A stretch of 64,000 bases of DNA from CAVYXZ01 sp965223835 (GTDB lineage Bacteria; Chloroflexota; Anaerolineae; Aggregatilineales; Phototrophicaceae). Below, one piece after another: positions 52,880 to 61,609 of this stretch. Each line of letters begins with the position of its first letter. Within the stretch, counting starts at the first letter, position 1. Below the pieces are notes generated by a model. The model searched no databases, was not told where the DNA came from, and worked only from the letters and a program-made list of their open reading frames with translations. Made by a program: the position numbers and the translations under genes. The stretch is taken from positions 6,014,001 to 6,078,000 of the forward strand of contig CBDCXQ010000001.1 in the NCBI GenBank assembly GCA_965223835.1, written 5' to 3'.

Positions 52880-53365
52880 ATGTCCGACGATGCAATTAAA
52901 GATGCACTCAATATGATACCGTATGGCTTTTATGCCATTGGTTCTCGTAATGCTGATGACCGGAATATTATGGTTGTCAACTGGCTGACCCAGACGTCAT
53001 TTAGCCCGCGGATGGTGGCGTTTGGCCTGTCCAAAACTGCCTACACGCATCAAGTTATCAGCGCCGGGCAGGTTTTTTCCGTGAGCATTTTCAACAAGGC
53101 CGGTGCTGACCTGATTAAGCAGTACACGAAGAGCCGCGAGAAAGACCCGGACAAGGTCAAGAATTACACCGATGGTGAAGCAACTGGTTGCCCCATTGTC
53201 GATGGTGCTGCTGCCTATCTTGAATGCAAAGTCGCTGGTATCTATGACAGTGGCGGCGACCACGATATTGTCGTTGGGGAAGTCGTCGGTGCCGGTGTCA
53301 ATAAAGAAGGCGCGGCTACTGACACCCTGACCTTGCCCGACATTGGCTGGAGTTACGCGGGGTAA
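52880..53365 (+). CDS. Flavin reductase-like (FMN-binding split-barrel) protein
   Basis: 161 aa from ATG at 52880, preceded by GAGGAG. Features of the flavin-reductase-like family are ALNMIPYGFYAIGSRNADDRNIMVVNWLTQTSFSPRMVAFGL, AGQVFSVSIF and GAAAYLECKV with DHDIVVGEVVGAG (in pieces). Members reduce or bind FMN and often supply reduced flavin to an oxygenase; no such partner lies next to it. A cytoplasmic protein. Confidence 0.85.
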   Translation: MSDDAIKDALNMIPYGFYAIGSRNADDRNIMVVNWLTQTSFSPRMVAFGLSKTAYTHQVISAGQVFSVSIFNKAGADLIKQYTKSREKDPDKVKNYTDGEATGCPIVDGAAAYLECKVAGIYDSGGDHDIVVGEVVGAGVNKEGAATDTLTLPDIGWSYAG

Positions 53366-53439
53366 TATCGCTACGGTCTAATAAATTATGCAGGTCTGGG
53401 GTGATGCAGATTAACAATTTATTAGGCAACGGGTCAAGT

Positions 53440-53516
53440 ACGGCAGACAGGCAAAAGCCTGTCGCTACATGATAATGGTTTTTTGATGTAGGGACGCCCT
53501 TTTGGGCGTCTGCCGT
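53440..53516. repeat. BIME-like inverted pair of REP hairpins
   Basis: The left unit (53440-53470) has ACGGCA, then GACAGGC-AAAA-GCCTGTC, then GCTACAT. The right unit (53486-53516) is the inverse: ATGTAGG, then GACGCCC-TTTT-GGGCGTC, then TGCCGT. The two differ in the stem but keep the outer boxes ACGGCA and CTACAT, with a 15-nt spacer. It lies between convergent genes and probably stabilises or terminates both transcripts. Confidence 0.9.
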
Positions 53517-53565
53517 TATTGTTTTCTATCAGGATGCGCAATGTCATATATTGATGCCAGTAGCA

Positions 53566-54666
53566 TTAACCCACGCGCTGGCCGGTCTTTTGCATATGCA
53601 GTGCTTGATCATGCAGTTCGAGAATATCATTGACGACCAGTTCGCGATTCTGGGCGTGCTGGAACACGGTGTCTTTGCCCAGGCTGAACATATAATGTGA
53701 GCCAGCGACGACGCGCACATTGCTGGCCGGGAATTCAAGCTGCATGAGTAAATCCATCATCGGGAGAATTCCCACCAGCGGATCCCGGTGGCCCAGCATC
53801 ACCCGAAACAGATCGAAATTGCGCGGGATCTCGCGGTCGCGCAACACACCCATGGCCGTAAACGTCGCGGCGGTGGTGGCACGGGGTGTCGCCTGATACT
53901 GGCGTTTATGTTCCTCATAAATAAATGGGCTGCTGCCCACTGTCAGGCGGTTGAGGATTTGTGGCTTGACTGCCTGTTCAATGATTTCGAATGCACCAAT
54001 GCGGTCCACCAGACCAATACCTAGACCTAACGCCTGATAAAAAACCTGGTGTGTTTCGTCTTCCAGCAGTAGCGCCGGGGCGAGGGCATAGCGGGTCTGC
54101 TCACCAAAGCGCCAGGGAATCGGATTGGCATAAAAGAGCGTCGCGCCCCCCATGCTGTGTCCCACCAGGTTGATCGTCTTCAACCGGGTATCGCCGGGCT
54201 GTCGCCGAATTTTCAGTAGCTCAATCCATTGCTCCAGGCGGCGCATCGCGGCGGGCGGGTTGCATTCATTGATGCGCGGGTTGCGCACAAAGGCGGATTC
54301 GCCAAAGCCATTGTGATCGACCGAAATGGCGATCAACCGGGGATTGTTGGAGACGATCTGACAGGGTAGCATCTCCCAGACGCGATGATTGCCGGTCCAG
54401 CCATGCACAAAAATGACGTACCCATCGGCCTGCGCCAGACGCGCTCCCAGGTCGGAGTCATGAACCTGCGAATCATCAGCCCAGGTCACTTCCCACACCA
54501 TATCGCGCAAGCCATTTTCCTCAAGATAGGCCGCGCCTTCAGGGATAACATCGCGCCGGGCAAGATGCTTAAGGCTATAACGAGCTGTCCAGGTATTGTC
54601 TTCGGGGCCAGCCGACCGCGACTGGTAGGTTCTGGCCCAGTTGACAACCGGGTGATTAGTAATCAT
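53566..54666 (-). CDS. Alpha/beta-hydrolase
   Basis: 366 aa. The oxyanion strand is VIFVHGWTGNHRVWEMLP (84-101), the nucleophile elbow is LVGHSMGGATLF (S171), and a C-terminal GSHYMFSLG supplies the likely catalytic His. A late Asp before it (HRDPLVGIL) may be the acid. There is no signal peptide. The substrate is unknown; such enzymes are mostly esterases, lipases or thioesterases. Confidence 0.85.
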   Translation of the reverse strand: MITNHPVVNWARTYQSRSAGPEDNTWTARYSLKHLARRDVIPEGAAYLEENGLRDMVWEVTWADDSQVHDSDLGARLAQADGYVIFVHGWTGNHRVWEMLPCQIVSNNPRLIAISVDHNGFGESAFVRNPRINECNPPAAMRRLEQWIELLKIRRQPGDTRLKTINLVGHSMGGATLFYANPIPWRFGEQTRYALAPALLLEDETHQVFYQALGLGIGLVDRIGAFEIIEQAVKPQILNRLTVGSSPFIYEEHKRQYQATPRATTAATFTAMGVLRDREIPRNFDLFRVMLGHRDPLVGILPMMDLLMQLEFPASNVRVVAGSHYMFSLGKDTVFQHAQNRELVVNDILELHDQALHMQKTGQRVG

Positions 54667-54733
54667 GAAGTCATCATCCCTGCAAGATGAAGGGTTTACC
54701 GCTCAGTATACACGATTACAGCGCTGGCTCCGA

Positions 54734-55765
54734 CTAATCGCCAGTCGCGACGGGTATCTCCGCCTCGCGCAGATTATCAAAGCGGCCGGTGAAGCGAGCC
54801 ACCACCCACCACAGGCCATACATAATAGGAATCATGCCATACTCGATCGCCGGAATGCGGATAACCTCATTAACTTGAAATGGTTCGCGCAGGACCGTAT
54901 AGGTAAACAGAATCGTCAAGAGGAAGCTGGCGTAAAAGACATTCTTCACCCAGCGTTTGAGGCCCAACCCATGCATCTGAGTGACGATGAACATGAAGGC
55001 GAAGCCATACAGGAACATATATACCAGGTTATTGCCCTGATTCAGCGCCACCAGCGCGGCGTGCGGCAGCACCAGGATTTCCAGCAGGAATTTCCAGTAT
55101 TTGTTCAGGTGGATTTTGGTGAACATTAACGATCCCTGAATCATCACCAGAATGACATGAGCGAACCCCAGTAGATGGCCCCAGGTCGGCACCATCGGAT
55201 GGAACCAGAAGGTGTAGATCACCGCGAAGCTAAAGGCGTAGCCATGATACTCGCGCATCCAACGATAGAATTCTTTGCGGAATTTCACTTTACGCCCGAA
55301 GAACAATCCACGCCGCTTGTTTTCCATCGCCAGAATGACAAACAACATCATGATGACCGCAAACTGGGCGGTCCAACTGGGAATGTCCTGGGCAATCGCG
55401 TCATAGAACACCGCCGTCTGGACATAATGTAAGACGACAAACACCGCATTGATGCCCAGTGCCCACAGGTTGACGGGTCGCAGGGTATCCACATAAGTTT
55501 TGTGATGCTCACGGGCGTACCAGATCGTGAACCAGACGGCCAGTTGGTGTAACGCAAAGCCAATCCAGATGGTGGCGCGACTCCAGAACGTGGGGTTTGC
55601 CAGCTTCCACTCATAGAAAAACCCCACATCGTCCGCCGGTGGGGTCGCCAGTTCAAATTGCAGTAACCATGTGCCCAGCGCGACAATGCCCAGGCAAATC
55701 AATACGGTAAAGATGATGCCGTAGTCGGCAGCCCGCTGCGCGGAAAGTTCGCGATTTTGCAGCAT
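54734..55765 (-). CDS. Polytopic membrane protein of unknown function
   Basis: 343 aa with about eight to nine transmembrane helices (for example IIFTVLICLGIVALGTWLLQF, TIWIGFALHQLAVWFTIWY, FAVIMMLFVILAME, LLGFAHVILVMIQGSLMF, FLYGFAFMFIVTQMHGLG). Conserved-looking His residues (REYHGYAFSF, YTFWFHPMVPTWGHLLG, MHGLG) in or near the membrane might bind metal or haem; this is only a suggestion. I do not recognise the family. Confidence 0.7.
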   Translation of the reverse strand: MLQNRELSAQRAADYGIIFTVLICLGIVALGTWLLQFELATPPADDVGFFYEWKLANPTFWSRATIWIGFALHQLAVWFTIWYAREHHKTYVDTLRPVNLWALGINAVFVVLHYVQTAVFYDAIAQDIPSWTAQFAVIMMLFVILAMENKRRGLFFGRKVKFRKEFYRWMREYHGYAFSFAVIYTFWFHPMVPTWGHLLGFAHVILVMIQGSLMFTKIHLNKYWKFLLEILVLPHAALVALNQGNNLVYMFLYGFAFMFIVTQMHGLGLKRWVKNVFYASFLLTILFTYTVLREPFQVNEVIRIPAIEYGMIPIMYGLWWVVARFTGRFDNLREAEIPVATGD

Positions 55766-55916
55766 TATTCCCCCTTATAAAACAGGTACCTTGTTTTTAG
55801 ATTATACTGAGTGCAGGCATAGGGCTGTGATCTTTTTCATCAACGACTAACCCCCTGCATAAATCCTATTAAGGATTACAATGATATAAGGACGGGATCA
55901 CTGCCAGGATAGACCC

Positions 55917-58334
55917 ATGACCTACATTGTCACCTATTGGGAACGCGATCCATACGCTGATTATGAAAGCGCGCGGGCGCAACAGTTGGATTTGCTGGCG
56001 GCTCTGACTGAGGTCATTCGCAATGAAGTACCGCTGCACTTACAACTCGGCGAGACTGCGCTTCTGGGTGAGGTTGAACCGCTGCGACCGGATTTACACG
56101 CGCTGGTGCTGGTGTATAACGCTGCCGGTCAGGTGAGCCTCGGCCCCTGGTACCTGCCGCCAAATGCCATGCTCGTCAGTGGCGAAGCGTTGATTCGCAA
56201 TTTGCTGCTTGCCCGTCTCGATGCGGAACGCTGGGGCCTGCAACTCAATACCGTTGCCGATCTGGCTGACATGGCTGGTCTACCAGCCCAACTGCCACAG
56301 ATTCTGCGCGGCTTTGAGATTAAGACGGTGATCGTGAGCCGGGGTGCGCCTGCTGACCGTCAACCATTTCGCTGGCAGGGGATTGATGATAGCATCTCTT
56401 TGGCCCTAAATTTCGATCCGCAAAGTCACGAGCAAACACTGGGTAATATTACGCTGCTGCAACAATCATTGGACGACCATGCGTCGACACCGGCTGGTGA
56501 TCCTGTGAGTCTGGCGTCACTGGTCGAAATGATTCGCCAGGAAACGCCGGACTTACAACGACCCGTCATCAAAGGCGAACTGTTTCAGCATTTGCTCATG
56601 CCGGGCGTGTTTTCGGCCCGGATACCCGTTAAGCAAGCAACAGCGCGGCTGGAGAACTGGCTGACATATGCGGTAGATCCCTGGTTGGCGCTGGCATTGA
56701 CGCAGGGTCATCCTCGTTTCTCCGAAAACCTGCGGGCACGCTGGCGACATAGCTGGCGCGTTCTACTCCGCAGTCAGGCCAGTTGGCTGCTCGATGGCAC
56801 CGGCAGTGATATGGCGCAGGCCGAACAGGAACTCCAGCAGCGACAATTAGCGGTCATGTCTCAGGATTTATCGCGACAGGCACTCAAAACGCTACCGGGC
56901 ACGCTGGCGAGTGCCCCCGTGGCTAACGATGCAACCTATATTATGGTTTGGAATCCACATAACTGGCAGGCACAGGGACCGGTTCAAGTTGCCATTCAAC
57001 TGGCAGCGGGACAGTATCCAGGGCGCTTACTGGATGCCGACGGCGGGGAAGTTCTGTTTGCCTGGGCTGATGGTGTCCTGCATTTTGTGGCAGATGCCCC
57101 GCCGGTTGGTTACACAGCCTATAAACTGGAGTTAGCTCGTGACAATGGGGCGCAAGCTGATACCCAACGCAGGCCTGGGACCAGCATTCAGAATCTCATC
57201 GGTGATGAAAAACTGCTGATCGAAAATGAGCAATTGATCTGGCGGCACACACCACCGCGCGTGGTCAAGCAAACCGGTCAACTGGTGGAAGCCAGCACGG
57301 AAGTTGACCGGGCCATTAATCTGTTGCGATTTTATGATGGCGGTGACGCGGGAGATGCCTTCAATTATAGCCCCCCGGAACCCAACATCATTGCGCTGGC
57401 AAGTTTGATCTCGAATCCGACGGTCGAAACCACGCGACTCTATCAGCGATTAGTGATGCAACATCGGTTACGGCTCAACCCGGAATTGAATGAAGAGCGG
57501 GGCCGGGTGCGCGGCGTCAAAGTGCTGGAACTGACCACGACGGCGACGCTGTACCATGATATGCCGGGCGTCTACTTTCATACGACGTTTGAAAACACGA
57601 TTAAAGATCACCGGCTGCGGGTGCATCTGAATACCGGGTTAATGGCTCAGCAGGTGATTGCGGGTAGCGCTTTCGGGCTGGTCAAGCGACCCATTGAGAC
57701 CGATGGGTCCATTATCGCGACGCAGCCGATACAGCGAGTGTGTGCGGTGGATGATGGGCAAGCGGCGATGGCGCTGTTGACACGCGGCCTGCCTGAATAT
57801 GAGGCACTGCATGAAGAAGATCAAGTAACACTGGCCCTGACACTATTGCGGGCCGTTGGCTGGCGCAGTCGAGATGATTTGCACTCACGAACGGCGAGTC
57901 TGGGCAAGCCGCTGACAACGCCTGACGCTCAATGTCTACAGCCGATTACCGCCGAGTATGCGCTGCGCCCCCTGCCAACGGGTGATCCAGTCGCCCTCTT
58001 ACAGGCCGGGCAGCTTTATAATGCACCATTGCAAGCCTACCATTATGTGGAACGTCCGCCGCGCCCAAACCATAGTTATCTGAGCATTGAGAGCAGCGAC
58101 CTTATCATGACCGCGCTCAAGCCCCCGGCGCATGGCGCTGGCTGGATTGTGCGCCTGTTTAATCCCACTGACGAAACCGTCAGTACGCGGTTGCAGACGC
58201 CCTCTGGTCTGAAAGCGGCGCAGGTCGTGAGCATGGCGGAAGTCATGCGCTCCAACCTGACGATTGAAGGTGGCAATCACTTTAACATCATCGTGGAACC
58301 GCAAGAAATTCTCACCCTGCGGCTAGAATTCTGA
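55917..58334 (+). CDS. GH38 alpha-mannosidase-like protein, apparently lacking key zinc ligands
   Basis: 805 aa with the GH38 domain order: N-terminal catalytic-like domain (about 1-245), a middle three-helix domain (about 245-325), and C-terminal beta domains. GPWYLPPNAMLVSGEALIRNLLLA (76-99, in pieces), LPAQLPQILRGF (122-133) and ATARLENWLTYAVDPWLALAL match the family. The opening HxHWDREW-type motif of active enzymes is replaced by VTYWERDPY (5-13), and the NQxHDSI zinc/His site by SQASWLLDG (286-294). The protein is therefore probably a pseudoenzyme or has a different activity. No signal peptide. It is followed by a NUDIX gene after 19 bp. Confidence 0.75.
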   Translation: MTYIVTYWERDPYADYESARAQQLDLLAALTEVIRNEVPLHLQLGETALLGEVEPLRPDLHALVLVYNAAGQVSLGPWYLPPNAMLVSGEALIRNLLLARLDAERWGLQLNTVADLADMAGLPAQLPQILRGFEIKTVIVSRGAPADRQPFRWQGIDDSISLALNFDPQSHEQTLGNITLLQQSLDDHASTPAGDPVSLASLVEMIRQETPDLQRPVIKGELFQHLLMPGVFSARIPVKQATARLENWLTYAVDPWLALALTQGHPRFSENLRARWRHSWRVLLRSQASWLLDGTGSDMAQAEQELQQRQLAVMSQDLSRQALKTLPGTLASAPVANDATYIMVWNPHNWQAQGPVQVAIQLAAGQYPGRLLDADGGEVLFAWADGVLHFVADAPPVGYTAYKLELARDNGAQADTQRRPGTSIQNLIGDEKLLIENEQLIWRHTPPRVVKQTGQLVEASTEVDRAINLLRFYDGGDAGDAFNYSPPEPNIIALASLISNPTVETTRLYQRLVMQHRLRLNPELNEERGRVRGVKVLELTTTATLYHDMPGVYFHTTFENTIKDHRLRVHLNTGLMAQQVIAGSAFGLVKRPIETDGSIIATQPIQRVCAVDDGQAAMALLTRGLPEYEALHEEDQVTLALTLLRAVGWRSRDDLHSRTASLGKPLTTPDAQCLQPITAEYALRPLPTGDPVALLQAGQLYNAPLQAYHYVERPPRPNHSYLSIESSDLIMTALKPPAHGAGWIVRLFNPTDETVSTRLQTPSGLKAAQVVSMAEVMRSNLTIEGGNHFNIIVEPQEILTLRLEF

Positions 58335-58353
58335 ATTTCGCAGGAGGGACCTC

Positions 58354-58860
58354 ATGAAACGGCTCATCAAAACTGACCGCAGCATCGAGTGGCTGCCGAA
58401 ACCGGGCGAATGTCGGCTGTATATCACCGATGAACTGCCACCGCCTGAGCAATGTTCGACCGCGTTTGGCTTTGTATTTCAGGGCAATGAGATTTTGCTC
58501 ACTCGCCTGCGTAACCGTGATTGGGATATTCCCGGCGGTTTCATTGATCCGGGAGAAACCCCGGCGCAAGCTGCGATCCGCGAAGTATGGGAAGAGACCT
58601 ATGCCCGCGTCGAAATCGTTGATTTGATCGGCATTCAGGAAGTTGAGTGTCTCGGCCCCAAACCGGAGAATTATCGCTGGCCCTATCCCATTAGTGTGCA
58701 GGTTTACTTCCGTTGTAAGCTGCTTGAGTTGCGTCCGTTTGAAACCAATAACGAAAGTATTGAGCGTCGGTTTTTCGCCCCTGAGGCGGCCCGGCGCGTG
58801 CCCACGATGACAAACCACGACCTGATCTATGAAGAAGGCTTACGCCGTGCCCGGCAATGA
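58354..58860 (+). CDS. NUDIX hydrolase
   Basis: 168 aa. The NUDIX box is complete: G62-FIDPG-E68-TPAQAAI-R76-E77-VW-E80-E81-TY. The family cleaves nucleoside diphosphates linked to another group (for example NDP-sugars, ADP-ribose, oxidised dNTPs). Proximity to the GH38-like gene gives a weak hint at a sugar-nucleotide substrate. AGGAGGG lies upstream of ATG. Confidence 0.88.
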   Translation: MKRLIKTDRSIEWLPKPGECRLYITDELPPPEQCSTAFGFVFQGNEILLTRLRNRDWDIPGGFIDPGETPAQAAIREVWEETYARVEIVDLIGIQEVECLGPKPENYRWPYPISVQVYFRCKLLELRPFETNNESIERRFFAPEAARRVPTMTNHDLIYEEGLRRARQ

Positions 58861-58912
58861 TCGCCTGTTCTTACTGGCACTCATCCCAAACATGCCCCGG
58901 CGAAAGTCTCAT

Positions 58913-58940
58913 TTGCATATTTTGTGATTCTTTCTATAAT
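58913..58940 (+). promoter_or_regulatory. Candidate sigma-70-type promoter for the second Opp operon
   Basis: TTGCAT (58913-58918) and a perfect TATAAT (58935-58940) are separated by 16 bp. The -10 is consensus, the -35 matches 4 of 6. It would give a leader of about 430 nt before the binding-protein gene. Confidence 0.45.
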
Positions 58941-58967
58941 CTCTCGTGAAGAGCACAAATTAATTGA

Positions 58968-58979
58968 TTTCAATTGAAA
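58968..58979. promoter_or_regulatory. 12-bp palindrome near the candidate promoter
   Basis: TTTCAATTGAAA is perfectly symmetric and lies about 30 bp downstream of the -10 box, a common operator position. No regulator gene is adjacent, so its ligand protein is unknown. Confidence 0.35.
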
Positions 58980-59314
58980 CGTTTGTTTTTATTTTTGTGA
59001 CCCGATAATGCGACAATCTTGCTGTTTAACCCACCATCCGTTAAAGTTCGCTTTTTTACTAAAGCGTTTTACCTGCACACTTTTCAACAGGGGTGAGCGA
59101 ATAATTCATCGCCTTTTTGGGGTGAAATCGGTCATTGTTGCACGCCACCCTGTTTCGTTAGTGACAAACATGCATTTGTGTTCTCGATTACCCGTCCAGA
59201 CCGGTGCTGTAATCTCGTGCCGCGTCTGTTGTGTGTGACATGTAGGTGTTATGGAAACAAGGATTATCCCTTGAAAGGAGGGTCGCCTAACGCAGAAATG
59301 ATGTACTGGAAGTA

Positions 59315-59330
59315 CTTGACAGATGTCAAG
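59315..59330. promoter_or_regulatory. Inverted repeat shortly before the binding-protein start
   Basis: CTTGACA and TGTCAAG flank GA, 45 bp before the start codon. It resembles the locus A operator (TTGACA-TGTCAA) with 2 extra central bases. It may be a related GntR-type site or a stem in the leader. Confidence 0.4.
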
Positions 59331-59375
59331 TCGAAACGGTTTTACAACACGTAAGGTTTTTAGGAGGAGTCTTTA

Positions 59376-61499
59376 ATGAAGCTCACCCAATTCAGGTGGC
59401 GTGCTGCCATCATTGTTTCTATGTTGTTCTTGTTAACGATTGTTGCTTTTTCAGTCGTCACGGCTGATTCTGCGGCGGCCCCGGTCGCGCAGGACGTTGC
59501 ACCACCGATTCCGTATCCCGAACCCAATGACATTGGTATCGGCGGTCTGGAAGTCAACCGCCAGCCCATTAGCGAAATCGTCACTTACATGGCGCTGGAT
59601 TCCTACAATCAGGCTCCCATGCTGGATCCGTTCGTTGAATCCGGTGAATTGCCGCCCGTCGAAGAACGGCTACCTGCCGAACCACAGGTTTACCTGACTT
59701 CCGGTATGCAAGACGGCATTGGCGTTTACGGCGATGTCTTCCGCGGCTTTTCGGCTTGCCCAACCGCTGGTTACAATGATATGGCCGGTACGACCATGGG
59801 CTGGTTCGGGATTGAATCCTACACCTCTCGCTATCAGGGCCTCATCAAAACTGGCCCGCTGTTCCGCGCGGACCAGGACCTGGAACCGTTCCCCAACCTA
59901 GCGAAAAGCTGGGAATGGTCAGAAGATGGCAAACAACTGACCATGAACCTGATTGAAGGCGCGAAATGGTCGGATGGTGTGCCCTTCACCGCTGATGATG
60001 TGATGTTCACCTGGGAAGGTTATGTCCTGGATGAGAACGTCAACGCCCCCCGGCATATTGATGCCTGGACCTGGGAAGGCGGCGAGGCTACCCTGGAAAA
60101 AGTGGATGATTACACCATCATGTTCACGTTCCCGGTGGAGCGCCCGCTGGATATGTGGTACAACTTGGCGGAAGATGTGTTCCATGTAATGCCGGCCCAC
60201 CAACTCCAACCGCTGCACCCATTGTGGAGCGAAGCTGACCCGCCACCCAGCTACCGCGACTTTGCCGATGCGCTTACGCCGGATACGCTGCCACTGGTGA
60301 CGATGGGTCCCTGGGCCATCACTGAATACCAGACCGACGAGCTAATGATTATGCGGCGCAACCCCTACTACTGGAAGGTCGATGAAGCCGGTAATCAACT
60401 GCCCTACTTCGATGAGGTTCAGTATCGTAAAGGCCCCAGCGGTATCGGGCGCGATCTCTGCACGATCGCCGGTGACTGTGACCACATGAACCTGGAAAAT
60501 CCCAGCACGTTTGTGGAAGCCATGACCCAGGCACAGGCGGAGGATGCTCCCTTCGAAGTTTCCTGGGGACCAGAAGCATTAGGCTATGGAATTGAGTTGA
60601 ATTTTGCGGTTAACTTCGGTATCGAGGGTGATCGTGATGTTGCTGTGCGTGAACTGTTCCGCGACCTGCGCTTCCGCCAGGCGTTGAGCTATGCGTCGGA
60701 CCGAGAAGGTATTGCCCAATCAGTCATGCGTGGGCCATTCCTGCGGGCCTGGGCCGGCGGCCTCTACCCCGGAGCACCTGACTTCGACCGTGAATCAGTC
60801 GTTTACTATCCCTTCGATCAAGCTTCAGCCAATGCACTTTTGGATGACATTGGCCTGGCCGATACCGATGGTGATGGTGTCCGTGAATGGACAGAAGGCC
60901 CGATGGCCGGTCAGCCGGTCGTGCTGCAACTCATCGCGTCGCAGGATGCTGCCGAAACCCAGAGTGTCGCCGAGGCGTTGGTGAACCAGTGGGGCGAAGT
61001 CGGTATCCAGATCAACATGCGTATCATGGACAGTGCCACCAGTTCTGAGGTGAACAACGCTGGAACCTGGGATATGCGGGCGTTCCGTGGCGGCCAGCAA
61101 TTCTTGCTGCCGTTTAAGAATCCAACGGCGCTGGCACCCATCACTGCTAATGGCTTTAACGCCCATCGTGAAGGTGAAGAAGCGCGTGTTCTGATGGATT
61201 TTGAGCAGGAGCTCATCGACATCGTGACCGAATATCGCTCGACGTTCGATGCGGATGCCCGCCGCACATTGATGGCTGAATACAACCGCGTCTTCACCGA
61301 AAACGCTTACAACATCGGCATTTTCGTGGGTCGCTATGGCCTGGGTCTGTCCAAGCGCGTCAAGAACGTGGCCGCTGGCACACCAGTGTTTATGTACCAG
61401 TGGGTGGAAGATGCCATACTGCTGGATCAACTCTGGACACCAATGGAAGAACAACTGACACAGAATCGTCCTGGCACCATCCCGGTCTACAGTAGCTAA
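59376..61499 (+). CDS. ABC transporter substrate-binding protein, family 5 (second Opp-type system)
   Basis: 707 aa, with a signal peptide and a long N-terminal extension (to about 130) beyond the common family-5 length. The typical core includes GPLFRADQDLEPFPNLAKSWEWSEDGKQLTMNLIEGAKWSDGVPFTADDVMFTWEG (in pieces), MRRNPYYWKVDEAGNQLPYFDEV and FRDLRFRQALSYASDREGIAQSV. TDGDGVREW is a small calcium-like loop. It captures a peptide or glycoside. AGGAGG precedes ATG. A hairpin lies 15 nt after its stop. Confidence 0.9.
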   Translation: MKLTQFRWRAAIIVSMLFLLTIVAFSVVTADSAAAPVAQDVAPPIPYPEPNDIGIGGLEVNRQPISEIVTYMALDSYNQAPMLDPFVESGELPPVEERLPAEPQVYLTSGMQDGIGVYGDVFRGFSACPTAGYNDMAGTTMGWFGIESYTSRYQGLIKTGPLFRADQDLEPFPNLAKSWEWSEDGKQLTMNLIEGAKWSDGVPFTADDVMFTWEGYVLDENVNAPRHIDAWTWEGGEATLEKVDDYTIMFTFPVERPLDMWYNLAEDVFHVMPAHQLQPLHPLWSEADPPPSYRDFADALTPDTLPLVTMGPWAITEYQTDELMIMRRNPYYWKVDEAGNQLPYFDEVQYRKGPSGIGRDLCTIAGDCDHMNLENPSTFVEAMTQAQAEDAPFEVSWGPEALGYGIELNFAVNFGIEGDRDVAVRELFRDLRFRQALSYASDREGIAQSVMRGPFLRAWAGGLYPGAPDFDRESVVYYPFDQASANALLDDIGLADTDGDGVREWTEGPMAGQPVVLQLIASQDAAETQSVAEALVNQWGEVGIQINMRIMDSATSSEVNNAGTWDMRAFRGGQQFLLPFKNPTALAPITANGFNAHREGEEARVLMDFEQELIDIVTEYRSTFDADARRTLMAEYNRVFTENAYNIGIFVGRYGLGLSKRVKNVAAGTPVFMYQWVEDAILLDQLWTPMEEQLTQNRPGTIPVYSS

Positions 61500-61514
61500 A
61501 CGGGAAATCGTTTG

Positions 61515-61544
61515 ATGGGTTGGTGGCAAAACGCCCCAACCCAT
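61515..61544 (+). promoter_or_regulatory. Intercistronic hairpin after binding-protein gene
   Basis: ATGGGTTGG (61515-61523) pairs with CCAACCCAT (61536-61544) around a 12-nt loop. It sits between the binding-protein and permease genes, as in the other three import loci. No T tract follows, so an mRNA-stability or attenuation role is likely. Confidence 0.7.
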
Positions 61545-61609
61545 TCGTTTGCTGTGATACCCGTTGCTCATTGGTCCATGCTTGCTGTAAGTGATTCATC
61601 GGAGTCGTT

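Larger units (their letters stand above)
58861..59375. other. 515-bp upstream region of the second Opp-type operon
   Basis: No protein gene was accepted; a 76-codon frame (59008-59238) has no recognisable family or ribosome site. A promoter candidate lies at 58913-58940, leaving a leader of more than 400 nt. The leader holds palindromes at 58968-58979 and 59315-59330, and AAAGGAGGG at about 59274-59282 without a well-spaced start codon; a possible 18-codon leader peptide starts at ATG 59298. The length suggests regulation by RNA or repressor. Confidence 0.5.

Noticed and set aside
59008..59238. 76-codon plus-strand frame upstream of the second Opp operon
   Set aside because: Composition is unlike the neighbouring proteins, no ribosome site, and it lies inside a probable leader region.
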